NCBI GenBank assembly: GCA_016342345.1
Contig: JAEINO010000009.1
Coordinates: 19,008 to 83,007 of the forward strand
Direction: 5' to 3'
Length of the DNA: 64,000 nucleotides
Origin: Pseudodesulfovibrio sp.
GTDB lineage: Bacteria > Desulfobacterota > Desulfovibrionia > Desulfovibrionales > Desulfovibrionaceae
Shown here: positions 23,626 through 33,355 of the stretch, piece by piece
Position numbering within the stretch: position 1 is the stretch's first letter
How the letters are laid out: the number at the start of each line of letters is the position of its first letter
The notes under the pieces: generated by a model
The model's database searches: none
Told to the model about the DNA's origin: nothing
What the model saw: only the letters and a program-made list of their open reading frames with translations
Program-made: the position numbers and the translations under genes

Positions 23626-26600
23626 ATGCCCAAACGCACAGACATCAAGAAGATCATGTTGATCGGGTCCGGTCCAATTGTAATTGGTCAGGCCTGTGAA
23701 TTTGACTATTCCGGCACCCAGGCTCTCAAGGCCCTCAAGGAAGAGGGATACGAGGTTGTTCTCATTAATTCAAATCCGGCTTCGATCATGACCGACCCCG
23801 AGTTGGCCGATCAAACGTATATTGAGCCGATTGAGCCTGAAACCGTAGCCCGAATCATTGAAAAAGAGCGTCCTGACGCTCTTTTGCCGACTTTGGGAGG
23901 GCAAACGGGCCTCAACACCGCTTTGGCTTTGGCCGAAATGGGTGTTTTGGAAAAATTTAACGTCGAATTGATTGGTGCGGACATCCCGGTTATCAACAAG
24001 GCCGAGAGTCGCGAAGAGTTTCGTGAGGCTATGGAAAAGATTGGTCTTTCCATGCCTCAGGCCGGAACTTGTCGTACCATGGATGATGTGCGCGAATGGG
24101 GACGGAAAATTCCGTTTCCGATCATCGTCCGTCCTGCCTATACTTTGGGTGGCGCCGGTGGTGGTGTTGCGTATAATATGGAAGAGCTGGAAGAAATCTG
24201 CTCCAACGGTCTGGCCCTGTCCATGAAGAGCGAGATCATGCTTGAGCGTTCCATCCTTGGTTGGAAGGAATATGAGCTTGAAGTAATGCGGGACCGGAAA
24301 GACAACTGTGTCATCATCTGTTCTATCGAGAATATCGATCCAATGGGTGTGCATACAGGCGATTCTGTGACTGTTGCTCCTGCGCAGACTCTGACTGACG
24401 TCGAATATCAAAAGATGCGTGATGCCTCGTTGGCGGTCATGCGTGAAATTGGTGTTGAGACCGGTGGGTCCAATGTTCAGTTTGCAGTCAATCCTGAAGA
24501 CGGCGAATTGATTATCATCGAGATGAACCCGCGTGTTTCCCGATCTTCTGCTCTGGCGTCCAAAGCCACGGGATTTCCTATTGCCAAGATCGCGGCCAAA
24601 CTGGCTGTGGGGTATACTCTTGATGAAATTCCCAACGATATCACTCGAGAGACAATGGCTTCCTTTGAGCCGTCCATTGACTATTGTGTTATCAAGATAC
24701 CCCGTTTCACCTTTGAAAAATTTCCCGGCACCGAGGACTACCTGACCACGGCCATGAAATCCGTGGGTGAGACCATGGCAATTGGTCGGACCTTCAAGGA
24801 AGCCTTGCAAAAGGGGCTTCGTTCTCTTGAAACCGGGCATACCGGTCTGGGCAAGCGGTTCGAGTCCTGTGACATTGACAGGAATGAAATTCTGAAACTC
24901 CTTCGCAGACCCAATTCCAAGCGGATATTCGCTTTGCGCAACGCTCTGCGTTGCGGGATGACCGAAGATGAAATTTTTGAGGCTACATCCATTGATCCGT
25001 GGTTCCTGCGTCAATTTAGTGATCTTTTCGAGATGGAAAAGGTGTTGATAGAGTTTGGCAAGAAGGAAGGCGTTACCGCAGAGACAATCGGTATGGAAGA
25101 AATGCTGCGCAAGGCCAAGGAATATGGCTATTCCGATCCTCAGTTGGCTGCCATGTGGAAGACCAGTGAGGATGCCATTCGTTCATTGCGCAAGGAACTG
25201 AATGTCATTCCGACCTATTATCAGGTCGATACATGTGCTGCCGAGTTCGAGGCGTACACGCCATACTATTATTCGACCTATGAGACCGGGCTGGAGAATA
25301 CCTGCGATGACGTCAAGAAGGTTGTCATCCTGGGTGGTGGTCCCAATCGCATTGGTCAGGGCATTGAATTCGATTATTGCTGCTGTCATTCTTCTTTCAC
25401 GCTCAAGGAAATGGGTGTGCAGTCTATTATGGTCAACTCCAACCCTGAGACTGTTTCCACAGATTACGACACGTCTGACAAACTCTATTTTGAGCCGCTG
25501 ACTTTCGAGGACGTGATGAATATCATCGATTTCGAGAAGCCGTTTGGCGTCATTGTTCAGTTTGGTGGACAGACCCCGCTTAACCTTGCCATCAGGCTCA
25601 TGAATGCCGGTGTGCCGCTCATAGGCACAAGCCCGGATGCCATTGATCGTGCCGAGGATCGTGAACGGTTCAAGGTCTTTCTGCAAAAATTGCATCTCAA
25701 GCAACCGAACAATGGCACGGCCATGAGTATGGTTGCGGCCCGTGAGATTGCCGAGAAGATCGGTTTTCCCCTAGTGCTCCGTCCTTCCTATGTACTTGGT
25801 GGGCGAGGCATGGATATTGTCTACACCATGGAAGAATTTGAGCGTTATTTCCGTGAATCTGCCCGGATTTCACCGGAACATCCGACTCTTATTGATAAAT
25901 TCCTTGAGTATGCCATCGAGGTTGATGTGGATGCCTTGTCCGATGGCGAGGATGTCTACATTGGCGGTGTCATGGAGCATATCGAGGAAGCCGGTATTCA
26001 TTCAGGTGATTCCGCTTCGGTGCTGCCTCCTTACAGCTTGAGCTCGGAACTGATTCGCGAGATCGAACGTCAGACTGTTATCATGGCCAAGGAACTTGGT
26101 GTTGTCGGCCTGATGAATGTCCAGTTTGCCATTAAGGATGGCGAAGTTTACATCATTGAAGTCAACCCGCGCGCATCCCGTACCGTGCCTTTTGTGTCCA
26201 AGGCTACCGGTGTATCGCTTGCAAAGCTCGCGACCCGTGTCATGCTTGGTGAAAAGCTGAAGGACCTGCAACCCTGGAAGCATCGTAAGAAAGGACATGT
26301 GTCCGTCAAGGAATCCGTATTCCCGTTTAACCGGTTTCCCAATGTTGATGTACTGCTTGGACCAGAGATGCGTTCCACTGGTGAGGTTATGGGAATTGAT
26401 CCCAGTTTCGGTCTGGCTTACATGAAGGCACAATTGGCTGCAGGGCAGCGGTTGCCTACCAAAGGGACTGTTTTTATTTCGGTCAATGACTGGGATAAGA
26501 GCAAGCTGGTACTGGCTGCAAAGGATTTCGAGGCTCTGGGTTTTCGAGTCATGGCGACTGGTGGAACTGCAGATTATTTCATGGAAAAAGGCGTGGCTGT

Positions 26601-26862
26601 CACCAAGGTGCACAAGGTGCATGAAGGGCAGCGACCCCATGTTGTCGATCATATCAAAAATGGTGAAATCGATTTGGTCATCAATACTCCTTCGGGTAAA
26701 AAAACCGTGGGTGATGCCAAGATGATTCGTCAGAACACGTTGTTGTACAATATTCCCTATACCACCACGGTGTCGGGGGCCCGAGCCATTGCTCAGGCTA
26801 TTCTTGAATTGAAAGAAGCTGAACTCAAGGTTGAGAGTCTTCAGAAATATTACGGCGGTTAA
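23626..26862 (+). CDS. carB: Carbamoyl-phosphate synthase large subunit
   Basis: A 1078-residue enzyme that makes carbamoyl phosphate from ammonia (delivered by the small subunit), bicarbonate and two ATP for pyrimidine and arginine synthesis. It has two ATP-grasp halves, each beginning with a nucleotide-binding motif ([18 protein letters not shown] near residue 13 and [18 protein letters not shown] near 567) and each with an NPR metal motif (EMNPRVSR and EVNPRASR). The last 140 or so residues are the MGS-like allosteric domain. Length is normal. The start ATG has only a weak ribosome site. carA is not in the window. purF follows after 26 bp. Confidence 0.97.
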   Translation: MPKRTDIKKIMLIGSGPIVIGQACEFDYSGTQALKALKEEGYEVVLINSNPASIMTDPELADQTYIEPIEPETVARIIEKERPDALLPTLGGQTGLNTALALAEMGVLEKFNVELIGADIPVINKAESREEFREAMEKIGLSMPQAGTCRTMDDVREWGRKIPFPIIVRPAYTLGGAGGGVAYNMEELEEICSNGLALSMKSEIMLERSILGWKEYELEVMRDRKDNCVIICSIENIDPMGVHTGDSVTVAPAQTLTDVEYQKMRDASLAVMREIGVETGGSNVQFAVNPEDGELIIIEMNPRVSRSSALASKATGFPIAKIAAKLAVGYTLDEIPNDITRETMASFEPSIDYCVIKIPRFTFEKFPGTEDYLTTAMKSVGETMAIGRTFKEALQKGLRSLETGHTGLGKRFESCDIDRNEILKLLRRPNSKRIFALRNALRCGMTEDEIFEATSIDPWFLRQFSDLFEMEKVLIEFGKKEGVTAETIGMEEMLRKAKEYGYSDPQLAAMWKTSEDAIRSLRKELNVIPTYYQVDTCAAEFEAYTPYYYSTYETGLENTCDDVKKVVILGGGPNRIGQGIEFDYCCCHSSFTLKEMGVQSIMVNSNPETVSTDYDTSDKLYFEPLTFEDVMNIIDFEKPFGVIVQFGGQTPLNLAIRLMNAGVPLIGTSPDAIDRAEDRERFKVFLQKLHLKQPNNGTAMSMVAAREIAEKIGFPLVLRPSYVLGGRGMDIVYTMEEFERYFRESARISPEHPTLIDKFLEYAIEVDVDALSDGEDVYIGGVMEHIEEAGIHSGDSASVLPPYSLSSELIREIERQTVIMAKELGVVGLMNVQFAIKDGEVYIIEVNPRASRTVPFVSKATGVSLAKLATRVMLGEKLKDLQPWKHRKKGHVSVKESVFPFNRFPNVDVLLGPEMRSTGEVMGIDPSFGLAYMKAQLAAGQRLPTKGTVFISVNDWDKSKLVLAAKDFEALGFRVMATGGTADYFMEKGVAVTKVHKVHEGQRPHVVDHIKNGEIDLVINTPSGKKTVGDAKMIRQNTLLYNIPYTTTVSGARAIAQAILELKEAELKVESLQKYYGG

Positions 26863-26888
26863 CCGCCAGGAACGGCAAGAGATCAGTC

Positions 26889-28307
26889 ATGAAAAAAGAA
26901 TATTGCGGACTTTTTGGAGTCTATGGGCATAAAGAAGCCGCCCGGATGATATATTTCGGGTTATATGCCCAGCAGCATCGCGGGCAGGAGTCCGCTGGCA
27001 TTGTTACCTGGGATGGCGAGACGATTCGTGAGCAGAAAGGCATGGGCTTGGTGGCTGACGTTTTCAACGAACGACATCTGGGCAAGGAACTCAAGGGTTC
27101 CATTGGCATGGGGCATGTTCGGTACTCCACAACTGGTGCATCTCTTATCCGTAATGCTCAGCCATTTATTGTCAGGCATGGCGACCTTCGTCTGGCCGTG
27201 GCTCACAATGGTAATTTGGTGAATACATATGAACTGCGGGCTGAACTTGAACAGAATGGTTCCATATTTCAGACGACAATGGACACTGAGGTGTTCGCCC
27301 ATCTGATAATAAAGTACCTGCACGAATCCGATACCATCGAAGAGGCAATCGCCAAGGCTTGTAACAGGTTGCGCGGTGCATATTCCATGCTCATTCTCGC
27401 CAACGACAAGCTTATAGCCATCAAGGACCCCAACGGGTTCAGGCCCCTGGCACTGGGACGTGTGGGTGACAAGTATGTTTTTGCTTCCGAGACCTGTGCT
27501 TTTGATCTCATCGAAGCCGAATACTTGAGACCATTGGCCCCCGGCGAGATGGTAACCATACATGAGAACAAGCTTTCCACGATGCGTTTTTGCGAATGCA
27601 AGAAAAAGAGTCAGTGCATTTTTGAACTCATCTATTTTGCACGGCCCGATTCCTATGTTTTTGGTAATGTTGTCTATGAACAGCGCAAGGCCATGGGGGC
27701 AATGCTCGCCAAGGAAGCTCCTGTGGATGCAGATTATGTCATGCCGTTTCCAGACTCCGGCAACTATGCCGCTGTTGGGTATTCCCAGGAGTCCGGTCTG
27801 CCTCTGGAACTGGCCATGATTCGTAATCACTACGTAGGCCGGACTTTTATCCAGCCGTCTCAGGACATGCGTGATTTTTCGGTGCGGGTGAAACTCAATC
27901 CGGTCAAGAGCATGGTTCAGGGCAAGCGCATCCTCATTGTCGAGGATTCTGTCGTGCGTGGTACGACCATTCGCGCTCGGGTCAAGAAACTCCGCGAGTT
28001 GGGCGCACGAGAGATTCATCTGCGTGTAAGTTGCCCACCCATCAGGTTCCCCTGTTTTTACGGCATTGATTTTTCATCGAAGGGCGAATTGATCGCTGCC
28101 AATCACCCTACGGAAGACATTGCGCGTTTCATGGGTATTGATTCCCTGCATTATCTGACTATTCCCGGTCTGCTTGATTCGGTTGTTGATGACAATGCAT
28201 GGTGTCTGGCCTGTTTTGATGGCAATTATCCAGTGCCCTTGAGCGACAGGATGGGCAAGGATTGCCTTGAGGCGTCTCCTGGTATTAAAAAAGAGTCATG
28301 TATCTGA
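26889..28307 (+). CDS. purF: Amidophosphoribosyltransferase (glutamine PRPP amidotransferase)
   Basis: First committed enzyme of purine synthesis, 472 residues. MKKEY precedes catalytic Cys6, a short propeptide of the type removed in Bacillus-like PurF. The N-terminal glutaminase has YGLYAQQHRGQESAG-like sequence. The PRPP site is VEDSVVRGTT. Cys in FCECKKKSQCIFELIYFARPDS, CPPIRFPC and WCLACF fit the [4Fe-4S] ligands of the iron-sulfur class. It lies 26 bp after carB and may be co-transcribed, linking purine and pyrimidine supply. Confidence 0.96.
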   Translation: MKKEYCGLFGVYGHKEAARMIYFGLYAQQHRGQESAGIVTWDGETIREQKGMGLVADVFNERHLGKELKGSIGMGHVRYSTTGASLIRNAQPFIVRHGDLRLAVAHNGNLVNTYELRAELEQNGSIFQTTMDTEVFAHLIIKYLHESDTIEEAIAKACNRLRGAYSMLILANDKLIAIKDPNGFRPLALGRVGDKYVFASETCAFDLIEAEYLRPLAPGEMVTIHENKLSTMRFCECKKKSQCIFELIYFARPDSYVFGNVVYEQRKAMGAMLAKEAPVDADYVMPFPDSGNYAAVGYSQESGLPLELAMIRNHYVGRTFIQPSQDMRDFSVRVKLNPVKSMVQGKRILIVEDSVVRGTTIRARVKKLRELGAREIHLRVSCPPIRFPCFYGIDFSSKGELIAANHPTEDIARFMGIDSLHYLTIPGLLDSVVDDNAWCLACFDGNYPVPLSDRMGKDCLEASPGIKKESCI

Positions 28308-28471
28308 TTTTTTTTAAGAATAGGCCGTTTGCCGTGTTGTCTCAAGGAATTTAGATCTGAAGTGTATTGTATGCGTGTCATACTGGATTTTTCTTTGTGA
28401 TTTATACGTGAGTTTTTTTAACAGTCGGTAATGGATATTGCATCTGGATGATTGTTAATGGGAGTAAGTGC

Positions 28472-29485
28472 ATGAGGTGCGCGTCTGGCGACACAGATTG
28501 GCTAACATTGGCCCGCGAGGTACTTGATACCGAAATTCAGGGACTTGAAGCCACCAAGGATCAGCTTGATGACGAGTTCGTGCGCGCCTTGACCGTCATG
28601 GCCGAATGCAAAGGCCGTGTCGTCATCACGGGTGTGGGGAAGTCCGGTCTGGTCGGACGCAAGATAGGGGCGACCCTTTCGAGTACTGGTACACCATCCT
28701 TTTTTTTGCATCCGGTCGAGGGTGCCCATGGCGACATGGGCATGATTCGCAGTGAGGACGTTGTCCTTGCTCTTTCCAATTCCGGCGGTTCCGACGAAGT
28801 CAATGCCATTATTCCTGTACTCAAATCTTTTGGTGCAACGGTTATAGCCATGACCGCCAATACAGCCTCTGTCATGGCCCAGCTTTCAGATATAATCATC
28901 AAGGTCAAGGTTCCCAAGGAGGCTTGCCCCATGGGACTTGCTCCCACTTCGTCAACGACGGCACAACTGGCCGTGGGAGATGCATTGGCTGTTTGTCTCA
29001 TGGAGTGGAAATCCTTTGGCAAGGACGATTTCAGAAAGTTTCATCCCGGCGGCTCACTTGGACAGCGGCTTGCCATGTGCGTTGATCAGATCATGCACAC
29101 CGAGAACATTCCGTTGGTGCGTGATTCCGTTTTTCTCAAGGATGCACTTGTCGTTCTCAATTCAGGCGGTCTCGGCCTGGTGGCCATTGTGGACAATGCC
29201 ATGATTCTCAAGGGTGTACTGTCCGATGGCGATGTGCGGCGTGAGGTTTGTTGCGGACCGTTTGACATTGAAAGGCCAATCAGTGACGTGATGACCGCGC
29301 TGCCCAGACGGGCGACTGTTGGTGAGTCTTCTGCCCATGTGCTGGATGTCATGGAACAACATGAGATCACTGTCCTGCCTGTTGTGCGCGAGGATGGCAT
29401 GCTTGTGGGCATGGTTCATCTTCACGATCTTCTGGGTAAAGGCACTCTTCGATTTTCCAATGGACATAGCGGGACCAACGAATAG
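28472..29485 (+). CDS. kdsD: D-arabinose-5-phosphate isomerase, KpsF/GutQ family
   Basis: A 337-residue protein that should convert ribulose-5-phosphate to arabinose-5-phosphate, the first step to KDO in lipopolysaccharide. Residues about 40-190 are a SIS sugar isomerase domain (GVGKSGLVGRKIGATLSSTG, HPVEGAHGDMG, SNSGGSDE). Two CBS domains cover about 205-325. The ATG at 28472 follows GGGAGTAAG and is preferred over an ATG at 28448 with no ribosome site. It starts a group with the YkgJ, PBP1A and PhzF genes. Symbol kdsD is used by family; kpsF is also used. Confidence 0.9.
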   Translation: MRCASGDTDWLTLAREVLDTEIQGLEATKDQLDDEFVRALTVMAECKGRVVITGVGKSGLVGRKIGATLSSTGTPSFFLHPVEGAHGDMGMIRSEDVVLALSNSGGSDEVNAIIPVLKSFGATVIAMTANTASVMAQLSDIIIKVKVPKEACPMGLAPTSSTTAQLAVGDALAVCLMEWKSFGKDDFRKFHPGGSLGQRLAMCVDQIMHTENIPLVRDSVFLKDALVVLNSGGLGLVAIVDNAMILKGVLSDGDVRREVCCGPFDIERPISDVMTALPRRATVGESSAHVLDVMEQHEITVLPVVREDGMLVGMVHLHDLLGKGTLRFSNGHSGTNE

Positions 29486-29502
29486 CCCATCAGGAGCATG
29501 TC

Positions 29503-30066
29503 GTGACCTTGACTCAGACCGGTGATTCCGATGTATGTGAAAGGTGTTCCCTTCAAGGGCCGACATGTTGTCGAATAACGTCCGGTCAGGAGGAGTTCTG
29601 TTTTCCGCTTTCGCGGATTGAAAAGGAACGAATTCAGGAACATGTTCCATTTGTCGGTGGTTTTGTCCTGTCATCCAATACCAAGGCTTTCGTTGATAAT
29701 GTCTGTCGTCTTTTCCCCGGAGAAGAGAAGCTTGTCCGTGAATTGTTCCCCGAAGGCAATGATCATTTCCGTCTTGCGGTTGATACCTTGGGTGCATGTC
29801 GTTTTCTCGGTCCAGAAGGATGTGAGATTCCGCAGGAGGCCCGACCATATTATTGTCGTTTATTTCCATTCTGGATGGCCGGATGTGAAGTGACTCATTT
29901 TGATTCTCCATCCTGTCTGGCGAGGCGGGAAGGGCAGACGTTGACGCGAATTCTCAAGTGTCTTGATATGAACAGGGCTACTGTAAAAGACCTTTACGGG
30001 CGTTTACGCTTGATATGGGGATTGCCCCCCAGAAAGGGTGCATGCAAGGTCGAAAAAGGGTTTTGA
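29503..30066 (+). CDS. YkgJ-family cysteine cluster protein
   Basis: A 187-residue soluble protein of the YkgJ/zinc-or-iron-chelating family. Cys groups: CERCSLQGPTCC near the N-terminus, then CRFLGPEGC, YYCRLFPFW and SCLARREG. The family's role is unknown; metal binding is suspected. The start is GTG at 29503 after CAGGAG; an ATG five bases upstream runs into a stop. It lies 17 bp after the isomerase gene and 11 bp before PBP1A. A second YkgJ-like domain occurs in the phosphatase fusion at 11424-12503. Confidence 0.85.
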   Translation: MTLTQTGDSDVCERCSLQGPTCCRITSGQEEFCFPLSRIEKERIQEHVPFVGGFVLSSNTKAFVDNVCRLFPGEEKLVRELFPEGNDHFRLAVDTLGACRFLGPEGCEIPQEARPYYCRLFPFWMAGCEVTHFDSPSCLARREGQTLTRILKCLDMNRATVKDLYGRLRLIWGLPPRKGACKVEKGF

Positions 30067-30077
30067 CGGATATATTT

Positions 30078-32423
30078 ATGAAATCATTGAAGATTCTGTT
30101 TATCGTGTTTCTCATTTGCTTGGTCTCTGGAGTTGGTGGTGCCATTGGGTTGTATAAATGGGCCTCCAAGGATCTGCCCGGATTTCAGAACATCACGGAT
30201 TACAATCCGTCCTTGGTTACCACCGTGTATGCCAAGGACAATCAGGTGCTCGGTTATTTCTACAAGGAAAAGCGGTTTCTGGTGACTCTTGACCAGATTA
30301 GTCCCTGGATTCCGAAAGCCTTTCTGGCTTCTGAGGATGCCAGTTTTTATCAGCATGACGGCGTTGATCTGAGTGCCATTGCCCGAGCCTTTATTGCGAA
30401 TATCAAGGCTGGCCGCAACAAGCAGGGCGGTTCGACTATCACCCAGCAGATCATCAAGCGACTGTTGCTGACTTCGGAAAAAAGTTACAAGCGCAAACTC
30501 AAGGAAGCCATCCTTTCATTTAGGTTGGAGAATTATTTGACCAAAGAGGAAATCCTGACAATTTATCTTAATCAGATATTTTTGGGTGCGCATTCTTACG
30601 GAGTGGAAGCTGCCTCTCGTACCTATTTTGCCAAGAACGCGGCTGACCTGACTATTGCCCAAGCCGCAATGCTGGCTGGCTTGCCGCAGGCTCCCAGTCG
30701 ATACAATCCCTATCAGAACTGGGATTTGGCCAAACAGCGGCAACGGTATGTGCTCGAACAGATGCATCATCTCGGTTGGATCACCGATGCCCAATATCAG
30801 GAGGCGCAGGCCGAGGAAATCGTTCTTGAGAGCATGGATGATCCCTCCTGGAAAACAGGTGCCTATTATCTTGAAGAGGTTCGTCGCTGGCTTATTGGGC
30901 AATATGGTGAAGAAGTGGTCTATAACGGCGGATTGTCGGTGACCACTTCCTGCGACCTCAAGCATCAGGACGCTGCCGAAAAAGCTCTCCGTCGCGGACT
31001 TCTTGATTCTGCAAAGCGACGAGGCTGGCTCGGTCCCATTGAAAACGTGAATCCAGGCGATGTGGCACGGATTCTGGCTGAAGGTCCTCAGGACACAGAA
31101 TTGATCATGCAGACGGATGATCTGCTCAAGGCATGGGTATCCCGTGTGGACAAGGACAAGGCATTTGTTCGTTTTGGTAAATATCAAGGTGTGATCCCGA
31201 TCAAGGGCATGTGGTGGATACGCAAGCCGAATGTCAAGAAAAGCCATGAGGACGCTCCCAACCCCGTTGATGCCCGCAAGGCACTCAAGAAGGGTGATGT
31301 TGTATGGGTTACGGTTGCCAAGGCTCCGGAAGTACCAGAAGGCATATGGGAACTTAATCTTGAACGTGAACCGCTTGTGGAAGGCGCACTGTTTTCGATC
31401 AAACCCGATACAGGTGAGGTTCCGGCTCTGGTTGGTGGATATTCCTTTCAGAAGAGTCAGTTCAATAGAGCTACCCAGGCCAATCGTCAACCAGGATCGG
31501 CTTTCAAACCTTTTGTCTATTCTGTTGCAATTGACAATGGATATACTCCTGCCACACTGGTCCTTGATGCACCCATTGTTTATGCCAACGAAGAACAGGG
31601 AAAGTTGTGGAGGCCGCAAAATTTTGAAGGAACCTATGAAGGGCCGACTTTGCTTCGGACGGCATTGGTCAAATCCAAGAATCTTGTTACCATTCGTGTG
31701 GCTCAGAAAATTGGAATACGTAAAATAATCGAGCGGGCAAAGGTCATGGGACTCAGAACCGAGTTCCCTTCCGATTTGTCGGTTTCACTTGGCTCAGCAA
31801 GTGTCACGCTTATGAACCTTTGTGAAGCGTATACCGCATTTGCTCGTAATGGTTCCTATATCAAGCCGCGTCTGGTTTTGTCTGTGCATTCTGCGTGGGG
31901 AGAGGAGTTATATGCATCGGTTCCCGAGACTGTTGATGCCATCAGTCCGCAGACTGCTTATATAATGACCAACTTGATGAAACAGGTGGTCAAGAACGGT
32001 ACTGGCTGGCGGGCCAAGGTTCTCAAGCGTCCTGTGGCTGGCAAGACCGGCACTTCAAATGATGAGCATGATGCCTGGTTCATGGGATATACTCCATATT
32101 TGCTGACTGGAGTCTATGTCGGGTTTGATGAACTCAAGCCAATGGGCAAGTGGGAGACCGGTTCCCGTGCGGCCAGTCCCATATGGGTTAGTTACCGGTT
32201 GAAGGTGGAAAAGGATTATCCGTATCAGGACTTCACTCAGCCTCAAGGAATTGTTATGGTTCGTGTGGACGGAGAATCCGGCAAACTTGCAGGTCCCGGT
32301 TCGACCAAGGAATATTTCCTTCCGTTCAAGGTTGGTACCGAACCCACGGAAATGTCGACTTCCGGTGGATCAGGAAGTGATTCTCTTTCCTCGGATGATG
32401 ATTTGTTCAAGCAGACCTTTTAG
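30078..32423 (+). CDS. Penicillin-binding protein 1A, bifunctional peptidoglycan synthase
   Basis: Class A PBP of 781 residues. One N-terminal membrane segment (about 5-28) is followed by a GT51 glycosyltransferase domain (EDASFYQHDGVDL, GRNKQGGSTITQQ), an OB-like insert (about 320-420), and a transpeptidase with SxxK (GSAFKP near 473), SxN-like region and KTGTS (near 655). It polymerises and cross-links cell-wall glycan in the periplasm. The ATG at 30078 fits the membrane-anchor start; an upstream extension of 21 residues would overlap the YkgJ gene. The ribosome site is weak. Confidence 0.93.
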   Translation: MKSLKILFIVFLICLVSGVGGAIGLYKWASKDLPGFQNITDYNPSLVTTVYAKDNQVLGYFYKEKRFLVTLDQISPWIPKAFLASEDASFYQHDGVDLSAIARAFIANIKAGRNKQGGSTITQQIIKRLLLTSEKSYKRKLKEAILSFRLENYLTKEEILTIYLNQIFLGAHSYGVEAASRTYFAKNAADLTIAQAAMLAGLPQAPSRYNPYQNWDLAKQRQRYVLEQMHHLGWITDAQYQEAQAEEIVLESMDDPSWKTGAYYLEEVRRWLIGQYGEEVVYNGGLSVTTSCDLKHQDAAEKALRRGLLDSAKRRGWLGPIENVNPGDVARILAEGPQDTELIMQTDDLLKAWVSRVDKDKAFVRFGKYQGVIPIKGMWWIRKPNVKKSHEDAPNPVDARKALKKGDVVWVTVAKAPEVPEGIWELNLEREPLVEGALFSIKPDTGEVPALVGGYSFQKSQFNRATQANRQPGSAFKPFVYSVAIDNGYTPATLVLDAPIVYANEEQGKLWRPQNFEGTYEGPTLLRTALVKSKNLVTIRVAQKIGIRKIIERAKVMGLRTEFPSDLSVSLGSASVTLMNLCEAYTAFARNGSYIKPRLVLSVHSAWGEELYASVPETVDAISPQTAYIMTNLMKQVVKNGTGWRAKVLKRPVAGKTGTSNDEHDAWFMGYTPYLLTGVYVGFDELKPMGKWETGSRAASPIWVSYRLKVEKDYPYQDFTQPQGIVMVRVDGESGKLAGPGSTKEYFLPFKVGTEPTEMSTSGGSGSDSLSSDDDLFKQTF

Positions 32424-32437
32424 TCAAGGGATACGCA

Positions 32438-33220
32438 ATGGAACTCGATCTCTATCAGGTGGACGCATTCACGGACGGTGTATTCAGTGGTAATCCGGCG
32501 GCGGTCGTACCGCTGTTTGAGTGGCTTAGTGATGAGTTGATGCAAAGCATTGCTGCGGAAAACAACCTGTCTGAGACTGCGTTCTTTGTACGAAAAGGCG
32601 AGTATTTTGAACTTCGCTGGTTCACTCCCGAAGTTGAGGTTGATCTGTGTGGTCATGCTACCCTTGCAAGTGCACATGTCCTTTATGAATATCTGGATTA
32701 TGTCGATCCCGTTGTTGTCTTTGAGACAAAGGGGGGCAGACTTTTCGTGGATTGTGAGGATGGTTTGTATTCAATGAATTTTCCGGCTTGGGAAACGCGG
32801 CAAATTCAGGTTACTGAACGTGTCTCCAAGGCCCTGGGCGTGCGTCCTTCCGAATTGTATATGGGCGACCGTGACATGATGGCCGTATTTGATACAGAGG
32901 AGCAGGTGCGTTCTCTGACGCCGGATTACCGGCAGGTATCGCAACTGGACGGCGTGTGCATGATCTGCACGGCTCCTGGTTTGGATTATGATTTCGTTTC
33001 TCGTACATTTGTGCCGGAATCCGGGATACAGGAAGATCCGGTTACCGGTTCGGCGCATTGCACGCTGGTCCCTTTTTGGGCAGACCGACTCGAAAAGTCT
33101 CAGCTCAATGCATATCAGGCTTCAAAACGTGGTGGTGTCCTGACATGCGAATTTCAGGGAGATCGTGTTAAGATAATAGGCAAAGCCGTTACCTACATGA
33201 AAGGAACCATTCTTTTGTGA
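32438..33220 (+). CDS. PhzF-family isomerase-like protein
   Basis: A 260-residue PhzF-type protein of the diaminopimelate-epimerase-like fold. VDAFTDGVFSGNPAAVV at the start, the conserved Glu in NNLSETAFF (about residue 46), TPEVEVDLCGHATLASAHVL and EDPVTGSAHC are typical. PhzF enzymes isomerise small acids; phenazine genes are absent here, so the substrate is unknown. It lies 14 bp after PBP1A and is followed by a strong terminator, so it ends the operon that starts near kdsD. Confidence 0.9.
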   Translation: MELDLYQVDAFTDGVFSGNPAAVVPLFEWLSDELMQSIAAENNLSETAFFVRKGEYFELRWFTPEVEVDLCGHATLASAHVLYEYLDYVDPVVVFETKGGRLFVDCEDGLYSMNFPAWETRQIQVTERVSKALGVRPSELYMGDRDMMAVFDTEEQVRSLTPDYRQVSQLDGVCMICTAPGLDYDFVSRTFVPESGIQEDPVTGSAHCTLVPFWADRLEKSQLNAYQASKRGGVLTCEFQGDRVKIIGKAVTYMKGTILL

Positions 33221-33242
33221 TTATTATTGTAAGTATGATGAT

Positions 33243-33276
33243 AAGCGGGCTACCTTATAGGTAGCCCGCTTTTTTT
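33243..33276 (+). terminator. Strong intrinsic terminator after the PhzF gene
   Basis: AAGCGGGCTACC pairs with GGTAGCCCGCTT across a TTATA loop, followed by T residues to 33276. The stem is perfect. Confidence 0.92.
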
Positions 33277-33293
33277 ATGGTATTAAAGTTACT

Positions 33294-33308
33294 ACCAATG
33301 GTATTGGT
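33294..33308. promoter_or_regulatory. Small palindrome upstream of the unknown secreted protein
   Basis: ACCAAT-GGT-ATTGGT is a perfect 6-bp inverted repeat about 50 bases before the start at 33356. It could be a regulator site. No convincing -35/-10 pair was found beside it. Confidence 0.25.
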
Positions 33309-33355
33309 TGTTATGTTTCTTTATATCATAAATGGTTTTTTGAGGGGGTGGAGTG